A stretch of 64,000 nucleotides of DNA. Origin: Prorocentrum cordatum. Lineage: Eukaryota > Sar > Dinophyceae > Prorocentrales > Prorocentraceae. Positions 41,489 through 52,935 of the stretch are shown piece after piece. The notes beneath the pieces are model-generated. The model was not told the origin of the DNA and did no database searches. It saw nothing but the letters and a program-made list of their open reading frames with translations. A program made the translations under genes and the position numbers. The stretch's first letter is position 1. Every line of letters begins with the position of its first letter. The stretch is from positions 1 through 64,000 of the forward strand of contig CAUYUJ010000207.1 in assembly GCA_963575745.1 (NCBI GenBank). Reading direction: 5' to 3'.

Positions 41489-42898
41489 TTCTTCGTGCAA
41501 GTATTTGGGACCACGTCGTACGACACACCCGAGTCGAGACAAGCTTTGTTGGAAGCAATTGGATTGGGGCGTTGGAACGAAACAGTTGCTCAGTGGCATC
41601 AGAATACAAGTCAAGATCTTGACTGCCCATTGACACCTCGAGAGGACCGTGTGGATCATTTCGACTACTTGGATCAATTTGAACCTTGGGACGCCGCTGA
41701 TTTAAGATCCTTGGAGCGTGCATCAGGGAAACGACAGCGTGAAGACGACAAAGCATTTCTAAACAAGTGGGGTATTCCATCACAGATTTCAGAAGCAATA
41801 ATGTTGGGTGCATCCTCTTCGGTTGATGCAAATATGAACGCTGCTGTGGACACAAATAAAGAAAACAAGAGACCGAGGAATGGAGGTGATATTCAAAAAC
41901 AACGTGAGGAGATGATGAAAACTGCCACCACTGGGTTTGAGCGGTTCGTCATGGACCATTTCTTCAAAGCAGAGGATAGTAAGGAGGAGATTTTACAGAC
42001 CATTCAGAACACGAACAATCATATCAAAGCCGTGGAGAGTACATTGCAGAAGCACGATGACAGAGCTAATAAGATGGAGGAGAGGATGAATAAATTTGAA
42101 GAGGCCCTGCGTCAAGTACATAATGGAAGTGGTGCTGGATCAGATGTTTCTCGTACTACGGCTGGTGGAGGTATTGGAGGCGGCGGGCCGCCTGGCTTAT
42201 CTCCCAGCTCGCGTTTCCAGGATTTCAGACCGACATACATTGAGTTGAAGGGGTGGGTGACGAATTGGTCAGATCATGGCGCGCGGGCGTAGCAACTCCT
42301 AACGTGGAGTGATTGCCAAAAACTTATCGACAATTGCTTGGAACGATGCAATCAACTCGAGAAGGATGCAGTAGATCGTGAAACAACTGAGCGTATCAAT
42401 TCGGGCAGGTATATGTTTGGCAGTGTCAAGATCAGTTTCAAACCCAATACGAGTAGGGACCTGCTCTGGACGATTAAAAAGAAGTGGGATGCAATCATTA
42501 AGAATACTGTTGATGGGCACAATGGTCTGCCCTTACCTGCAGTCTTGACTGAGGGCCTTGTGATTCAGTTCCCAGGATCAAATTTACGTGTCCAAATCGA
42601 GTGCGCACCCTGGAAAAGGGATCACGTTAAAGCTGTGGCGAGGTTTTGCGGAGCGTTCAGAACGATGACGCAACAGCACGCCCAGATCGAAGTGAGAGGA
42701 GAAATTGGACCACCGCGATCGTTGATATGGACCGTCGCCAAGGGTGCTTTGCGTCCCATCAATATTGCCACATTCACTTCAGCTCGTAATACTTGGGAGG
42801 TGCACGAGCCGCAGTGGCAGCAGGTTGTCAGCGCATTTCCTGCGGTGGCGGCTGTCACTAAGCAGATGTTAGAGAGTGAGGTCAACAGACGCCAATGA
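41489..42898 (+). pseudogene. NLR6 ORF1, one nonsense codon
   Basis: The frame opens after TAA at 41486-41488. No ATG is found before well-conserved sequence (LNKWGIPSQISEAIMLGASSS matches AKWNIPCNISDGKMAASSA of NLR7), so the true start is unclear; GTG at 41495 is only the first near-cognate codon. The middle has a coiled coil (TIQNTNNHIKAVESTLQKHDD...MEERMNKFEE), a Gly-rich hinge and the box YIELKGWVTNWSD. TAG at 42290-42292 interrupts here. The C-terminal region continues in frame (RINSGRYMFGSVKISFKP, VQIECAPWKRDHVKAVARFC, EVRGEIGPPRSLIWTV) to TGA at 42896-42898. ORF2 follows in the same frame. Confidence 0.8.
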
Positions 42899-45800
42899 CA
42901 AAAACGATATTGGAGCAAGGGACTTCGTATCGGAACATGGAATGTAGGTAATTCGGGTGTTTCCAACTCACGTGGGACCGAGGTTCTAACATCTCTGAGG
43001 AAGATAGGAGCCTCTTCAATTTTCGGTTTGCAAGAGTGTGAGTTCTTTGACTCAGCTGAATTAGATAGACTCGGTTGGCATTTTAAACCTTCCAGGGATA
43101 GACGTGCAGGCTTGTTGTATGCCCATGGGTGGGCCCAACTCCTGCGCGAATGTGTCACAGACTGCGATAGATTTGTCTTGGGTGTGTTTGGAACGGAGGC
43201 GTCTCAGGTGATCATATGTTCGGCTTATTTTCCACATCATGATCGTGATCAGTGTGATCTTGAATCGGCGGAAATGCTGGGGGAGTTGGAGGGTCAGATC
43301 CGTCTCTTGAAGCAGAAATATCGTCAGGCCAGCTTTTGTTTGCTTGCGGATGCCAATGTTGAGTTGCCACCACTTGTTCAGCTTGAGGTTGCAGGTCAGG
43401 GTTATGCTGCCACTGGGACAGGTACGAAATCATGGAGGAGGACGGGATCTGAGGGGAAGGCGGAGAGGGAGAGGAAGGATAGGAGGCAGATATTGACGGA
43501 TAACTTGCTGACCTTTATGCAGACTTGGGGTTTGTTAGCTGCCAACACCTTCGACCGTCGTCGCCCGACCTGGGAGCCCTGGGGACAAGAGCGAAATCGT
43601 TCTCGGACTAGATCGATGAGGAGAGTCTTAGACTATGTGATGGTTCCGATGGGGTGGGAGGTGCAGGAGTGTAAGATCGATTTCAAGTATCGCAGCGGAG
43701 GAACTCATAATCGTAGTAGACTTGCTGATCATGCTCTAGTTATGTGCACAGTACGACAGTCCAGTCCTGGCAGGACTGATTGGACAGTCGAGCGTGTGCA
43801 TAGGGAACCTTCTTTGGTGGGATGGCGGGCTCAGACGTATGCGGACGAGATGATAGGGAGGGAAAGGGTTGACCTCGAGTTTTGCGGTGCCGTGTTTGCT
43901 GGATGTGGTTCCCCTCCAGCTGCGTCGACACGACCACAGGACGTGACAGAGACCGCTCCTGTCATTTTGAAAGCATTTACGCAGGAGGATGTGGATTACT
44001 CCACGGCCTCAGCTGCCCGGCCTCCAGCGCCTACTCGCCCGCCCGAGCTCACACGTCTCGAAGAGCGGATTCGGTCCCTTCAGAATGGTCCAGAGAAAAA
44101 GAGACTCAGAGCAGCTGCCAATGTTTGGAGGAGACAGTATCGGCGTGATCTTCTTGAATGGGCTGTACCCCCGACTCGTCGTAAGATTCGACATCGTATC
44201 AAACATGTGGTGGTTGATGGATGGGAGACGGAGGATAGATATATCTTGAAGGAGAAGTTGGAGGAGCATGTTAAGGGGAAGGTGACATCACAGCGTAGGA
44301 GGGAGGAGAACAGCAACTTGATGGAGGAAATCAGGAGGAAGGCGGAGGTGGAGATCAAGGGTGGCCAGATCATTCGAAGTATTACGATGTCGATATGTTG
44401 TGCAGCGAGGACTCGTCTTCGAACGCGACGGGCAACAGGACCGGATCGCGTACCTTGTGAAATGCTCAAGCTTCTCCCATGGTGCACAGTTCGGCACATC
44501 CAACAGATCTTCGACTCTCTTTTGAGGCTGGTTGTCCAGTATCCTGTTCGATGGAGGGACATTCTCATTGCATACATGCCTAAACTAAAGGGGATCACGA
44601 ACTTGGCGGATGCTCGACTCTTGTGCTTACAGAATAGCATAACTCGCTGGTTCTCGGCGTGCGTAGTTATCCTGGTGGAGCAGCATGTGGAAGAGTCTAA
44701 GCTATTTCATCCTCTGGGCCTCTATGGGTTCCGTCAGGGTCACAGCACATCCCATATCACGAGTAGCCTTACTAACATGTGTATGCACGGGGACAAGTGG
44801 GGGAAGCGTGAGTGTCTGTACGTTGCGGACATGGACATATACCAGGCCTTTGACAACTGCACGATACAGAACGTTCATAAGGGTCTTGAGCATGCACGTG
44901 TCCCTGCGTATTTACAGCACGCGTTTCTGGATCCGTTATCGCACAGCACGGGCTGCCTCTACTATGACGGGTTGGAGATTGATAACATCCAGTGGGACAC
45001 CTGTATTAGGACTGGAGGCCCAGAAGGGCCCTTGGGCTTTAACCTCATTATTGCTGCCATGTGGGGTGACGTTATTCACAATTGGGACGTTCAGGGCATG
45101 GGGTATGCGGTAGATTTCGGTACGGAGCATCGGTCGGTGGTGAATCATTTTATCTGGGCAGATAACGTGTACCTCGTCAGTCGCAGCCGTGAGGAGCTTA
45201 CTCGTATGGTAAGAGACTTGACACTTCCACTTTACAACTTCTCGATGCGATGGAAACCCACATCGCTGAAGTACATGGTGTGCGGAGCTCCTGCTGTCTT
45301 GGATGAGGACGGGAATATCCCGCGTTCGATGGATCTTAAAATACCGATCTTCTCAGATGCATGTGACGGGAGGAATGCAGTGCAGCAGATTGATGAGTTA
45401 TGTTACCGTCGAGTTGTTTCTATGGACGTACTGGGCACGCAGCTGCATAGTGAATATAACTGTTCTGTACATCGTGATGTTTCTTTTCGCCTAGACTGTG
45501 CTCGTCGCGCATTTTACTCTCAGGCAGGGTATTTCAGGTCGCACTGTATTCCTCTCAAGGATAAGCTGCGGAGATACCAGGACAGAGTCCAGAGCCTGGC
45601 TCTGTATGGTATGGAGACCACCACTGCAGATTCTTATACTCTCTCGTTTCTCCATTCCTTCGAAGGGAAATGCCTGAAGATGATGATCTCTTCTCGAAAA
45701 GGCCCGACGGAAACGGAGCAAGCTTATCAGCAGAGGAGATATCATGTCGCACGGGAACGTTTCTTGAAGGCTGGGTACTCCTCTCTTGTCCAGCGTTATC

Positions 45801-46888
45801 TGATATTGCACTGGAATTTCGCAAAAGACATTGCAAGTTTCGCAAATGGCATGATTGTTGAGAAAGTGATTGACTTGAAGGCGGCGGAGAGGACATGGCG
45901 CGATTCCCGTATGGCGAGTTTATGTTTTGGACCGTACACTGACCGCACTCGTACACTTATGAGCGAGACGATGAGACACTTTGGCAACTGGTCGGAGGCC
46001 TCTTCTTACAAACGTCGCTGTCGAGGTACGGAGAGTATTGGACAGAGATCATGGCAATATACATTAGCTGAGTTTTTCGGAGATGATTGGTGGATTCATT
46101 TCACAGGCTCCCAGCTTGGATTTATGCAATACGCCACGCACCTTTGTACTCATAGCATGCTTCAATGTTTCCAGGAGGTGTCGACGTGCGGACCTGTGAG
46201 TTCGCCCGCATATTTGGCGCCCTCCGAGCATGGTGAAATCCAGGTGAGCACGGATGATAGTCCGATGGCTGCTGAGAAACTTGCAAAGCGCATCGCTCTT
46301 CATAATATGAAAGCAACCCGTTGGAACCTGGAGGCCCCTGGAATCCCTCTGGAGGTGGTGGGTGACTCGCTTCTCGTGGTTAGCTGGGCTACGGGACGGT
46401 GGCGTGCAGATAATAGATCATATGCGGATAGAATATCAAAAATTATCAATACGCTTGATGGGCTTTGTTGCAGCTATAATATACGACCTCCAGCGCCGGG
46501 TATGGATCTTATTCGTCATGATTTTCGGGAGTGGAACACTCGTGCCGACGTTCTAACACACCAGGCCCGAGAGGGCCAGATTTCTAGTTCAGAATGTAGT
46601 CCGTATACACATGATTATGAGACAGAATTTTACGTTGCTGCTGCTATTCGGGCTGGTTTCGATGGCGGCGTGTCGTCTGAGGGATGTGGGTGCGGTTGCT
46701 GGATAGACATAGGCCTCAAACCTCGGTATTGGGATCGACGGGACCCCGCTCAGCTGATATGGAAGTCAGTTTTTGAGAGGGCTTGGCTTATTTCTCCGAC
46801 CACAACTGTTACTGATACAGAACTCAGTGCTTTGGAGTGCATCGTGACTGCGCTCCCACAGGCAGTTCTATGGTTATCACAGACTTGA
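42899..46888 (+). CDS. NLR6 ORF2 polyprotein: APE endonuclease, reverse transcriptase, permuted RNase H
   Basis: An open frame of 1,329 residues starting directly after the ORF1 stop. Endonuclease: GTWNVGNSG (about residue 12-20), LQECEFF (Glu46), SAYFPHH, LLADANVELP (about 149-155), LDYVMVP, LADHALV (Ser of SDH replaced by Ala). Reverse transcriptase: LRTRRATGPDRVP, MDIYQAFDNC (Asp codon 44834-44836), RTGGPEGPLGFN, HFIWADNVYLVS (45155-45166), RWKPTSLKYM. The linker between polymerase and RNase H is shorter than in NLR3 and lacks its repeats. RNase H: VVGDSLLVVSW (Asp 46364-46366), REWNTRADVLTH (Asp 46547-46549), then GFDGGVSSEGCGCGCW (Asp 46661-46663) and TVTDTELSALE (Glu 46820-46822). All four catalytic acids are kept, in permuted order. 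It looks functional; its partner ORF1 is broken. Confidence 0.9.
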   Translation, partial: QKRYWSKGLRIGTWNVGNSGVSNSRGTEVLTSLRKIGASSIFGLQECEFFDSAELDRLGWHFKPSRDRRAGLLYAHGWAQLLRECVTDCDRFVLGVFGTEASQVIICSAYFPHHDRDQCDLESAEMLGELEGQIRLLKQKYRQASFCLLADANVELPPLVQLEVAGQGYAATGTGTKSWRRTGSEGKAERERKDRRQILTDNLLTFMQTWGLLAANTFDRRRPTWEPWGQERNRSRTRSMRRVLDYVMVPMGWEVQECKIDFKYRSGGTHNRSRLADHALVMCTVRQSSPGRTDWTVERVHREPSLVGWRAQTYADEMIGRERVDLEFCGAVFAGCGSPPAASTRPQDVTETAPVILKAFTQEDVDYSTASAARPPAPTRPPELTRLEERIRSLQNGPEKKRLRAAANVWRRQYRRDLLEWAVPPTRRKIRHRIKHVVVDGWETEDRYILKEKLEEHVKGKVTSQRRREENSNLMEEIRRKAEVEIKGGQIIRSITMSICCAARTRLRTRRATGPDRVPCEMLKLLPWCTVRHIQQIFDSLLRLVVQYPVRWRDILIAYMPKLKGITNLADARLLCLQNSITRWFSACVVILVEQHVEESKLFHPLGLYGFRQGHSTSHITSSLTNMCMHGDKWGKRECLYVADMDIYQAFDNCTIQNVHKGLEHARVPAYLQHAFLDPLSHSTGCLYYDGLEIDNIQWDTCIRTGGPEGPLGFNLIIAAMWGDVIHNWDVQGMGYAVDFGTEHRSVVNHFIWADNVYLVSRSREELTRMVRDLTLPLYNFSMRWKPTSLKYMVCGAPAVLDEDGNIPRSMDLKIPIFSDACDGRNAVQQIDELCYRRVVSMDVLGTQLHSEYNCSVHRDVSFRLDCARRAFYSQAGYFRSHCIPLKDKLRRYQDRVQSLALYGMETTTADSYTLSFLHSFEGKCLKMMISSRKGPTETEQAYQQRRYHVARERFLKAGYSSLVQRYLILHWNFAKDIASFANGMIVEKVIDLKAAERTWRDSRMASLCFGPYTDRTRTLMSETMRHFGNWSEASSYKRRCRGTESIGQRSWQYTLAEFFGDDWWIHFTGSQLGFMQYATHLCTHSMLQCFQEVSTCGPVSSPAYLAPSEHGEIQVSTDDSPMAAEKLAKRIALHNMKATRWNLEAPGIPLEVVGDSLLVVSWATGRWRADNRSYADRISKIINTLDGLCCSYNIRPPAPGMDLIRHDFREWNTRADVLTHQAREGQISSSECSPYTHDYETEFYVAAAIRAGFDGGVSSEGCGCGCWIDIGLKPRYWDRRDPAQLIWKSVFERAWLISPTTTVTDTELSALECIVTALPQAVLWLSQT

Positions 46889-47289
46889 TAGTTGCAGTTT
46901 TTCTTATTTCACTGTTCTTCCTCATACTATGATTTACTCAGCTTTCGCTGGGACTTCTCTTTTCTCTTGCATGTTTAGTTGACTGCACTTTGATTCATTT
47001 CTGTGTGCGTTTGCTCGTTCGCTCATATTTGTGATTGATGATTCATCGCAGCTTCGCTGCTCTGGGTTGTCTTGACTTTAGGTTCGAATAAGAGCTTTCG
47101 CTTCCTGATGACACCTGACCTCATGCTTGCTCGTGGCCCTAGGGCCAGTAGGAGCCTCGCAAAGCCGCAAAAAGAGAGGTTGCATCGTGCAGTCAGGCAG
47201 CCTGCCCCTGGCCCGCCGCGCGGGGGGCGCGTGGCGATCGGGCCACTTCGGCGACGCCTGCACTTGTTTGCGGCATTGTTTGCACTTGT

Positions 47290-48672
47290 TTGCGAGCAGG
47301 CCGCCTGCACTTGTTTGCGGCATTTTGCCGCGTCGAGCTGGACGGGACGAGCCAGAGTCAATCGATCGATTTGGACCGCTGGGGAGCCAACTTCGGACAT
47401 TGGGAGTGGGAGTATCTTGCCAGACAGGTTGGTAGAGCTCGACACGACGATAAGGATTCTCTAGTCGACATACCATCTGGGTCACCTGATCTCTCTCCCA
47501 CTTTACCTCGCCATCCTGTTGCCCCATATAACTTTCATCAGTTGAGTGCACATCTCAAACGTACTCGTGAAGATCGATCGTTCTGTGCGAAGTGGAATAT
47601 CCCTTGTAATATCTCAGACGGCAAGATGGCTGCCTCATCAGCTGCTGCGGTCCCCGAGGTTTTCGCTATGGACGCCACTGATATGCCCGTTCCAGGAGCC
47701 AAGGAGGAGGAGGTCCCAGAGGGAAAACGGGTCAAAATTCAGACGGTTGAAGGCCTCGAGGAGGCCATGACAAAGGGGATGGACAAGATCACGACGCTTG
47801 TTGCATCTCTGGGAGGTAAGATGACGGAGGGCTTCCAATCAACACATCGAAGCATCACGGATCTCGGCACCCAGCTCAATGCTCGTGTTGATTCGGTGGA
47901 GAAAAATGTACAGCAGGCGATGACGGACATAGATGCTATTACTAAGAAGGTTGAGGATCAGAGGCTCCAGATAATCCAGCTCCAGCAGGCTCCTGCAGGT
48001 GGGGCCCCCAGAGCAGGCACCTCTACGACAGCGTCCTCGGCGGAAACTCGGCAGTCAGTGCAGAATTTCACCCCATCGTTCGTCGAGCTCAAGGGATGGG
48101 TGACGGACTGGAGGGATGCAGAGAAGCGTCAGGAGGAGATGTTATCACAGCAGGCGTTGAATTCACTGCTGAATGAGGTCCTGGCTGGAGAATGGTTCAG
48201 TGGTGTGAAGGAGTTTCTGGACCTGAACCAATCCAAGAGGTTCAACACAGGTAGAGAGGCGTGGGGGTATTCGCGTGCTCGGCTCTATTTCCAGAATGGG
48301 GTTACCAGTGACCAGCTGTGGGATCTTCGTCGTCGACTCGTTGCCGCGATCGCCGACAACAAACTCCAGCACGCTCCCAGGGCCCTCAAGGTCCACGTGG
48401 AGGCCCCCCCCTGGAAGAAGCCCCATCTGGATGCCGCTGGGATCTTTCAGGCCAAGTTCAAGAGTTTCAAGAAGCATCATTCGAATCTCAGGGCTGAGAC
48501 GGGACCACCGATTACGTTCATGTGGGGCTCCAGTGACCACTTACCACCTCCAGGGAAGATTGTGGCCAAGTTCTCTCTGCAGAATGGCTGGGAGATCACT
48601 CGTGCAATGAATCAGCTTGAGCCAGGGATCAACATTGATGAGTTGCGAGCGAGGATTTCCAGTACGAACTAG
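47290..48672 (+). CDS. NLR7 ORF1 protein (coiled coil, LKGW-box family)
   Basis: An open frame of up to 460 residues. The first codon used for numbering is TTG and no ATG is present before conserved sequence, so the start is uncertain; ATG codons appear only from GKMAASSAAA (about residue 112). The N-terminal part contains LDRWGANFGHWEWEYLA, diverged from the same region of NLR6, and AKWNIPCNISDGKMAAS. Residues about 150-235 form a coiled coil (LEEAMTKGMDKITTLVASL..., VDSVEKNVQQAMTDIDAI). The box FVELKGWVTDWRDAEKRQEE follows, then a C-terminal region with ARLYFQNGVTSDQLWDL and VEAPPWKKPHLDAAGIFQAK. It ends in TAG (48670-48672), followed by AGG and ORF2 in the same frame. Confidence 0.8.
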   Translation: MRAGRLHLFAAFCRVELDGTSQSQSIDLDRWGANFGHWEWEYLARQVGRARHDDKDSLVDIPSGSPDLSPTLPRHPVAPYNFHQLSAHLKRTREDRSFCAKWNIPCNISDGKMAASSAAAVPEVFAMDATDMPVPGAKEEEVPEGKRVKIQTVEGLEEAMTKGMDKITTLVASLGGKMTEGFQSTHRSITDLGTQLNARVDSVEKNVQQAMTDIDAITKKVEDQRLQIIQLQQAPAGGAPRAGTSTTASSAETRQSVQNFTPSFVELKGWVTDWRDAEKRQEEMLSQQALNSLLNEVLAGEWFSGVKEFLDLNQSKRFNTGREAWGYSRARLYFQNGVTSDQLWDLRRRLVAAIADNKLQHAPRALKVHVEAPPWKKPHLDAAGIFQAKFKSFKKHHSNLRAETGPPITFMWGSSDHLPPPGKIVAKFSLQNGWEITRAMNQLEPGINIDELRARISSTN

Positions 48673-51600
48673 AGGTGCCACGACACCATTGCGTCATGGA
48701 ATGTGCGTCGGGCAGGTGCAGAGAACGGCCATGACATAATTAATTCACTACGTCGTTTAGATGTGGGACTCGCGGGGTTGTGCGAGTGTCAGTTCCTTTC
48801 AGTTCGTGATCTCAGCATGCGAGGTTACACAATTTTTCGGAGTACTTGTCGGAAGGCTGCGGTGATTATGTCTAAGTCTTGGAGAGACTCGCTCAGAGCC
48901 ACATATCGTGGCAAAGGTTTTGTCATTTGTAGTTATTCTAGTGTTACGGTTATTGTTGCATATATGCCACATGAGAGTATCAATGCCCTTACGGAAGAAC
49001 AGTATGAGCATGATGTGTATGAGCAGATATTGTTTGATATATCCCAAGTGCTTCGCACACATAGGTCTAAGTTCCCGAAGCAGCCGCAGGACCTGGTCTT
49101 CTTGACAGATGCTAACGTCGAACTCGAGCCAGATTCGGAGGTCAACGGCTTTAGAGTTACTGGATCAGGGCTTCTGGAGGCGTCTGGGATTGCTGGGGAG
49201 TCTACGGAGATTGATACTGGGATGGAGGAGGGAGCGGATGACGGCAACCCGTATATGACTCAAACAAAACGTGGTGCACGCAAAGCCAGACCTCATAGGC
49301 TTGTCTCGGGCTTCGAAATTCGACGGGCGTCTAGGTTGCAATCGATGAGGAGGGCCCTACTGGACTTCTGCGGGCTCTGGGGCATCAGGATGGAGAACAC
49401 ATTCGGGCAGAGGAGGGTTACTTTCAAATCAGGTACGGGGGTGGAGAAGGTGCTCGACTATGTTGGTGTCAGCCGTCGTTTACACAGGCAGGAGCTCACC
49501 GTTGGCTGGATGCTGCCTTCGGAAGTCGGCCACGCCTGGACTGAGCACCCTTGCAGCAGATACGAGCGTGAGCTGTCTGACCACGCCTGCATAGTTGTTC
49601 GCTTGTCTTGTGCACCGTCTGCGAAGAGACGGACCCAGCCTGCTCGAAAATTCATCCACTTGCAACCGGTGTCACAGCTGGAGTTTGCGAAGAACATGGA
49701 CGATCGGGGCAGTCGTTACCGTGCTCTGTGCCAGGAAAATGCTGACCCAGAGGATCGACAGGAGATGTTGGATACGCTGGGACCTGACCTCATAAAGGCC
49801 GCCGAGGAGACCCCCCAGAAAGATATCAATCCCAGGAATAATGTGCCAAAGAAATCCGAGATCCACTGGGCCGCCCAGGCAAGTAAACGTGAAGCTCTTC
49901 GTCGGGGGGATAGAGAGGAGGCTAAACGGTGCTCAAAGATTGTGAGGAGAGAAAGAAGGAGGCTAGAGGCAAGAGTACAGAGGTGGAGGACGGAAATGAA
50001 CACGAGGAGGAGGAGGAGGGCCAAGACGGAGACGTTGATCCTTGCCAACGGGATGGAGTCTCAGAACCGCGAGGAGTGGGGGGACGAGATATTGGGGCAC
50101 ATGAAGTCTAAGGTGGAGGACCCCGAGGCCAGAGAGGTGACCCTGCGTGAGCTTCAGTCGCTGCGTGGTCTATGTTCGGGAAGCGGATCCTCAGAGGTGT
50201 TCTCGATGTCGCTCCTGCTGCGGGCGAGGGCGAAGCTGTCCACGGGAAAGGCCCCAGGTCCCGACAACGTGACTGTCACGATGTTGAAACAGCTCTCGTG
50301 GGCATCTGTGCGACGTGTTCTGGTGAGCTTCCAAGGTGTGTATTCCAGAAGGTTATGTTGTCCCGACAGTTGGCGTCAACTAGCTGCCACACTCATGCCA
50401 AAAGAAATGGACATACAACATTTGACAGATACACGTATGCTATGTCTACAGTCGTGTCTTATGAAATGGTACATGACATGTATTGTGATGTTGATTGAGA
50501 AGAGGATTGAGGAGCACCGACACTATGTATGCCTGTACGGATTCAGATCGGGACGCAAAACATCGGAAATCACCAGCGTTGCCAAGAGGCTCAGCCAGCA
50601 CTCCGCTGTCTGGGGCAAAGGAGACAGTTTGTGGCTTGCCAATCTTGATATCTTACAAGCTTTCGATAATGTTACTCCGTGCCTCGCCATGCGCTGTCTT
50701 CGTGCTCTTGACATACCTGCTGATCTCATTGTGGCGTTGATTGAACCCATGATGGATAATCAGTGCGTGGCCAGCTTCGAGGGCATCGAGGCATCGTCAG
50801 CGGTCTATTGGGACAAATCTATTCGAACGGGAGGAGTAGAGGGACCTATGATTTTTCTGGCAGTTTCTATTGTACTCTGGAGAGATGTTATCGACAGATG
50901 GAGGCAAGAAACGCAGTACGGCATCAAATTGGAAAATGATGAGCGCATGTTCAATGGTGAGCGTATGACCCACAGTTTCTGGGCAGATAATCTTTTGTTG
51001 TATTCGAAGACCCGCACTGACCTTGAGTTGATGGTGCGTGACATGAGTATCCCCCTGATGAATGCAGGAATGACCTGGAAGCCGAAATCTTTGATGTATA
51101 TTTACTTTGGTGCGCCGCCTGGCATCCCGCCGTCCCCTGAGCAGGATATCCGTGTGCTGGTGCCGTCTAGTGACGCCGCTCTTGGGACCCGAGAAGTGGT
51201 CCTACCGCGTGTTCAAGCGTTTGAGATCCTGGGAGCCACTCTGGAGGAGACCTGGAAGGACCACTCGGACTCAGAGGCCATGCTCCAGAAAGCCCAGAGG
51301 ATGTTCTTTGGGGAAATCGCGTATTACCGCTGTTCTGGGATTGACTTGGCTGAAAGATTTACTCGCTATCAAGCTAAAGTGATTGCTGCATTATTATTCA
51401 ACTGTGAGGGCAGAACGCCCGACTATTCTACCATTGCTGCTGTTCACTATTTTGAAGGCAGATGTCTAGCTATAATGTCAGGTATACGCAAGCGGAGAAC
51501 TGAAGGCTGGTCTGAGTTTCAACGTAGGCGATACAAAGCGGGACGACAGAGTTTTGCTGGACTTGGATTCCGAAGTGCGGTGCAGATATGGATATTTCGT

Positions 51601-52852
51601 TGTTGGGATTGGGCTAAGGATGTCTCAGTTGCTGCAAGTATTCGTATGAGGAGATACACAACACACACAGAGGAGGAGGAGGGAGAGACGGTACCAAATC
51701 GGCGTCAGAGGAAAACTCGGGCGATGGCGGCGGCGGCGACTTCTCAAACATATCATGTAACTCAGATATCCCAGATGTCGAGTGGCTGTCGCCGGCGTAC
51801 ACCAGATGACCAGCCTGCCATACCTGAGGAGTCGGACATGTCACGTGAATGGATGATATCTAGGCTGGCCATGATTACATGGAAGGGGGAAGTGGACGGA
51901 ACATCGTGACACATGTATTCTAGCAATGCCTGTAAAAGATAGGAAGCAGCTGACACGCGTGAACGTAGGCGGCCGCCCCCGTGGACATACTGCGTGGGAC
52001 TGGTGCTTGTGCGATCTCTTTGGTTGTGAGTGGTACCTCTCATTCGACAGTTCCGCTGGGTCCCGTGAGAAATACTGCAAGCATTTGCTGACTGTGATTG
52101 GTATGCAACACTTGTTCGACTTGTTTGTTCTACCCAGGCCGCCTGGTGTGAGACATGTGAAGGCAGAGGAGGAGGAGGAGAGTGAGATGAATGAGAGGAT
52201 GAGCAAACGTATTGCCGCAAATTTTGAGAATGAAACGGAGTGGAGGTGTGAGAATATTGAGCGTCTTGGGATGGAGATCTTGGGAGATAGTAAGACTGTT
52301 GTAAACTGGATGTGTGGTGAGTGGCAGATTCGCAACAAGCAGTATGTACGACTGGTGGGAACACTACAAAATACGGTATCGATGCTGTCTGGATGGGGAC
52401 TGACCTCACCTGCATCGGGACAGAATCTGTATAAGCATTTCTTTCGTGAGGGTAATGAGCGTGCGGATAAATTGTCGTGGGAGGCCAGAGGTGGCCAAAC
52501 TATTACTCGCTGGTTTGCATATGATAAGTTCCTCAGTACTCGTAAGACTGCTCTCCGTGGTGCATTCGATGGGGGTGTCAGTAATGAAGGATGTGGAGGT
52601 GGGTGGTGGCTTCAGATTGGCGTTGTAGGTAGGGGTTCCAGCGTGCAGGTTGATTTTCCCATCTCCTCCTCCTCCTCCTCCTCCTCCTCTTCCTCCTGCA
52701 CCAGCTCGCACAGCTTCCATTGGCACGATGTGGCCGAGGAGGCGATGAGCTTGCCTCCTGGTAGCACGGTAACCTGCTGTGAACTAGCTGCCTGCGCTGC
52801 CCTGACGAGAGCTGCTGCTAAGGTGGCGTGCGCTCTGCTACGACCTACCTAA
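48673..52852 (+). pseudogene. NLR7 ORF2 (endonuclease, reverse transcriptase, RNase H), one frameshift
   Basis: It starts in the ORF1 frame with RCHDTIASWNVRRAG. Endonuclease boxes: SWNVRR, LCECQFL (Glu kept, Gln changed), AYMPHES, LTDANVELE, LDYVGVS, SDHACIV. Reverse transcriptase: LSTGKAPGPDNVTV, NLDILQAFDNV (Asp 50647-50649), SIRTGGVEGPMIF, HSFWADNLLLYS (50980-50991), TWKPKSLMYI. The frame ends at TGA (51907-51909), and the homologous sequence continues in another frame from about 51900, so one indel lies near 51880-51905. The second part carries EILGDSKTVVNWMCG, REGNERADKLSWEARGG, AFDGGVSNEGCGGGWW, a Ser run encoded by (TCC)n at 52665-52697, and STVTCCELAACAAL. The domain is complete but in permuted order. 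A sequencing indel cannot be excluded. Confidence 0.88.
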
Positions 52853-52935
52853 GATGGTGGGGGCTCAGTTGCACTGCTCCGCCGATTCGGATTCGGATTC
52901 TAGTGGCGGACCGCAAACCGCAAAAAAGAGAGGTT

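Larger units (their letters stand above)
41377..47181 (+). mobile_element. NLR6: near full-length non-LTR retrotransposon
   Basis: It starts next to CCCCCGG (left hairpin arm lost beyond that point) with CTCAAGAAGGCG and CTCAAGG motifs like the 5' ends of NLR2 and NLR3. It ends CGCAAAGCCGCAAAAAGAGAGGTT in effect. NLR7 follows without a gap instead of GACGGTTT. ORF1 has one stop and ORF2 is open. The 3' UTR (46889-47181) contains GCAGCTTCGCTGC and GAATAAGAGCTTTCGC, shared with NLR4 and the short tails. Confidence 0.88.
47182..52935 (+). mobile_element. NLR7: full-length non-LTR retrotransposon placed at the 3' end of NLR6
   Basis: It begins GCATCGTGCAGTC directly after the NLR6 tail ...AGAGAGGTT and ends CGCAAACCGCAAAAAAGAGAGGTT in effect, before GACGGTTTACCGCC. 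AGAGAGGTT is on both sides. The 5' UTR is very GC-rich, with repeats of TGCACTTGTTTGCGGCATT (three partial or full copies at 47258-47335). NLR7 must have inserted after NLR6, into the same GGTT|GACGG point that NLR6 had left intact at its 3' end. Confidence 0.9.
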
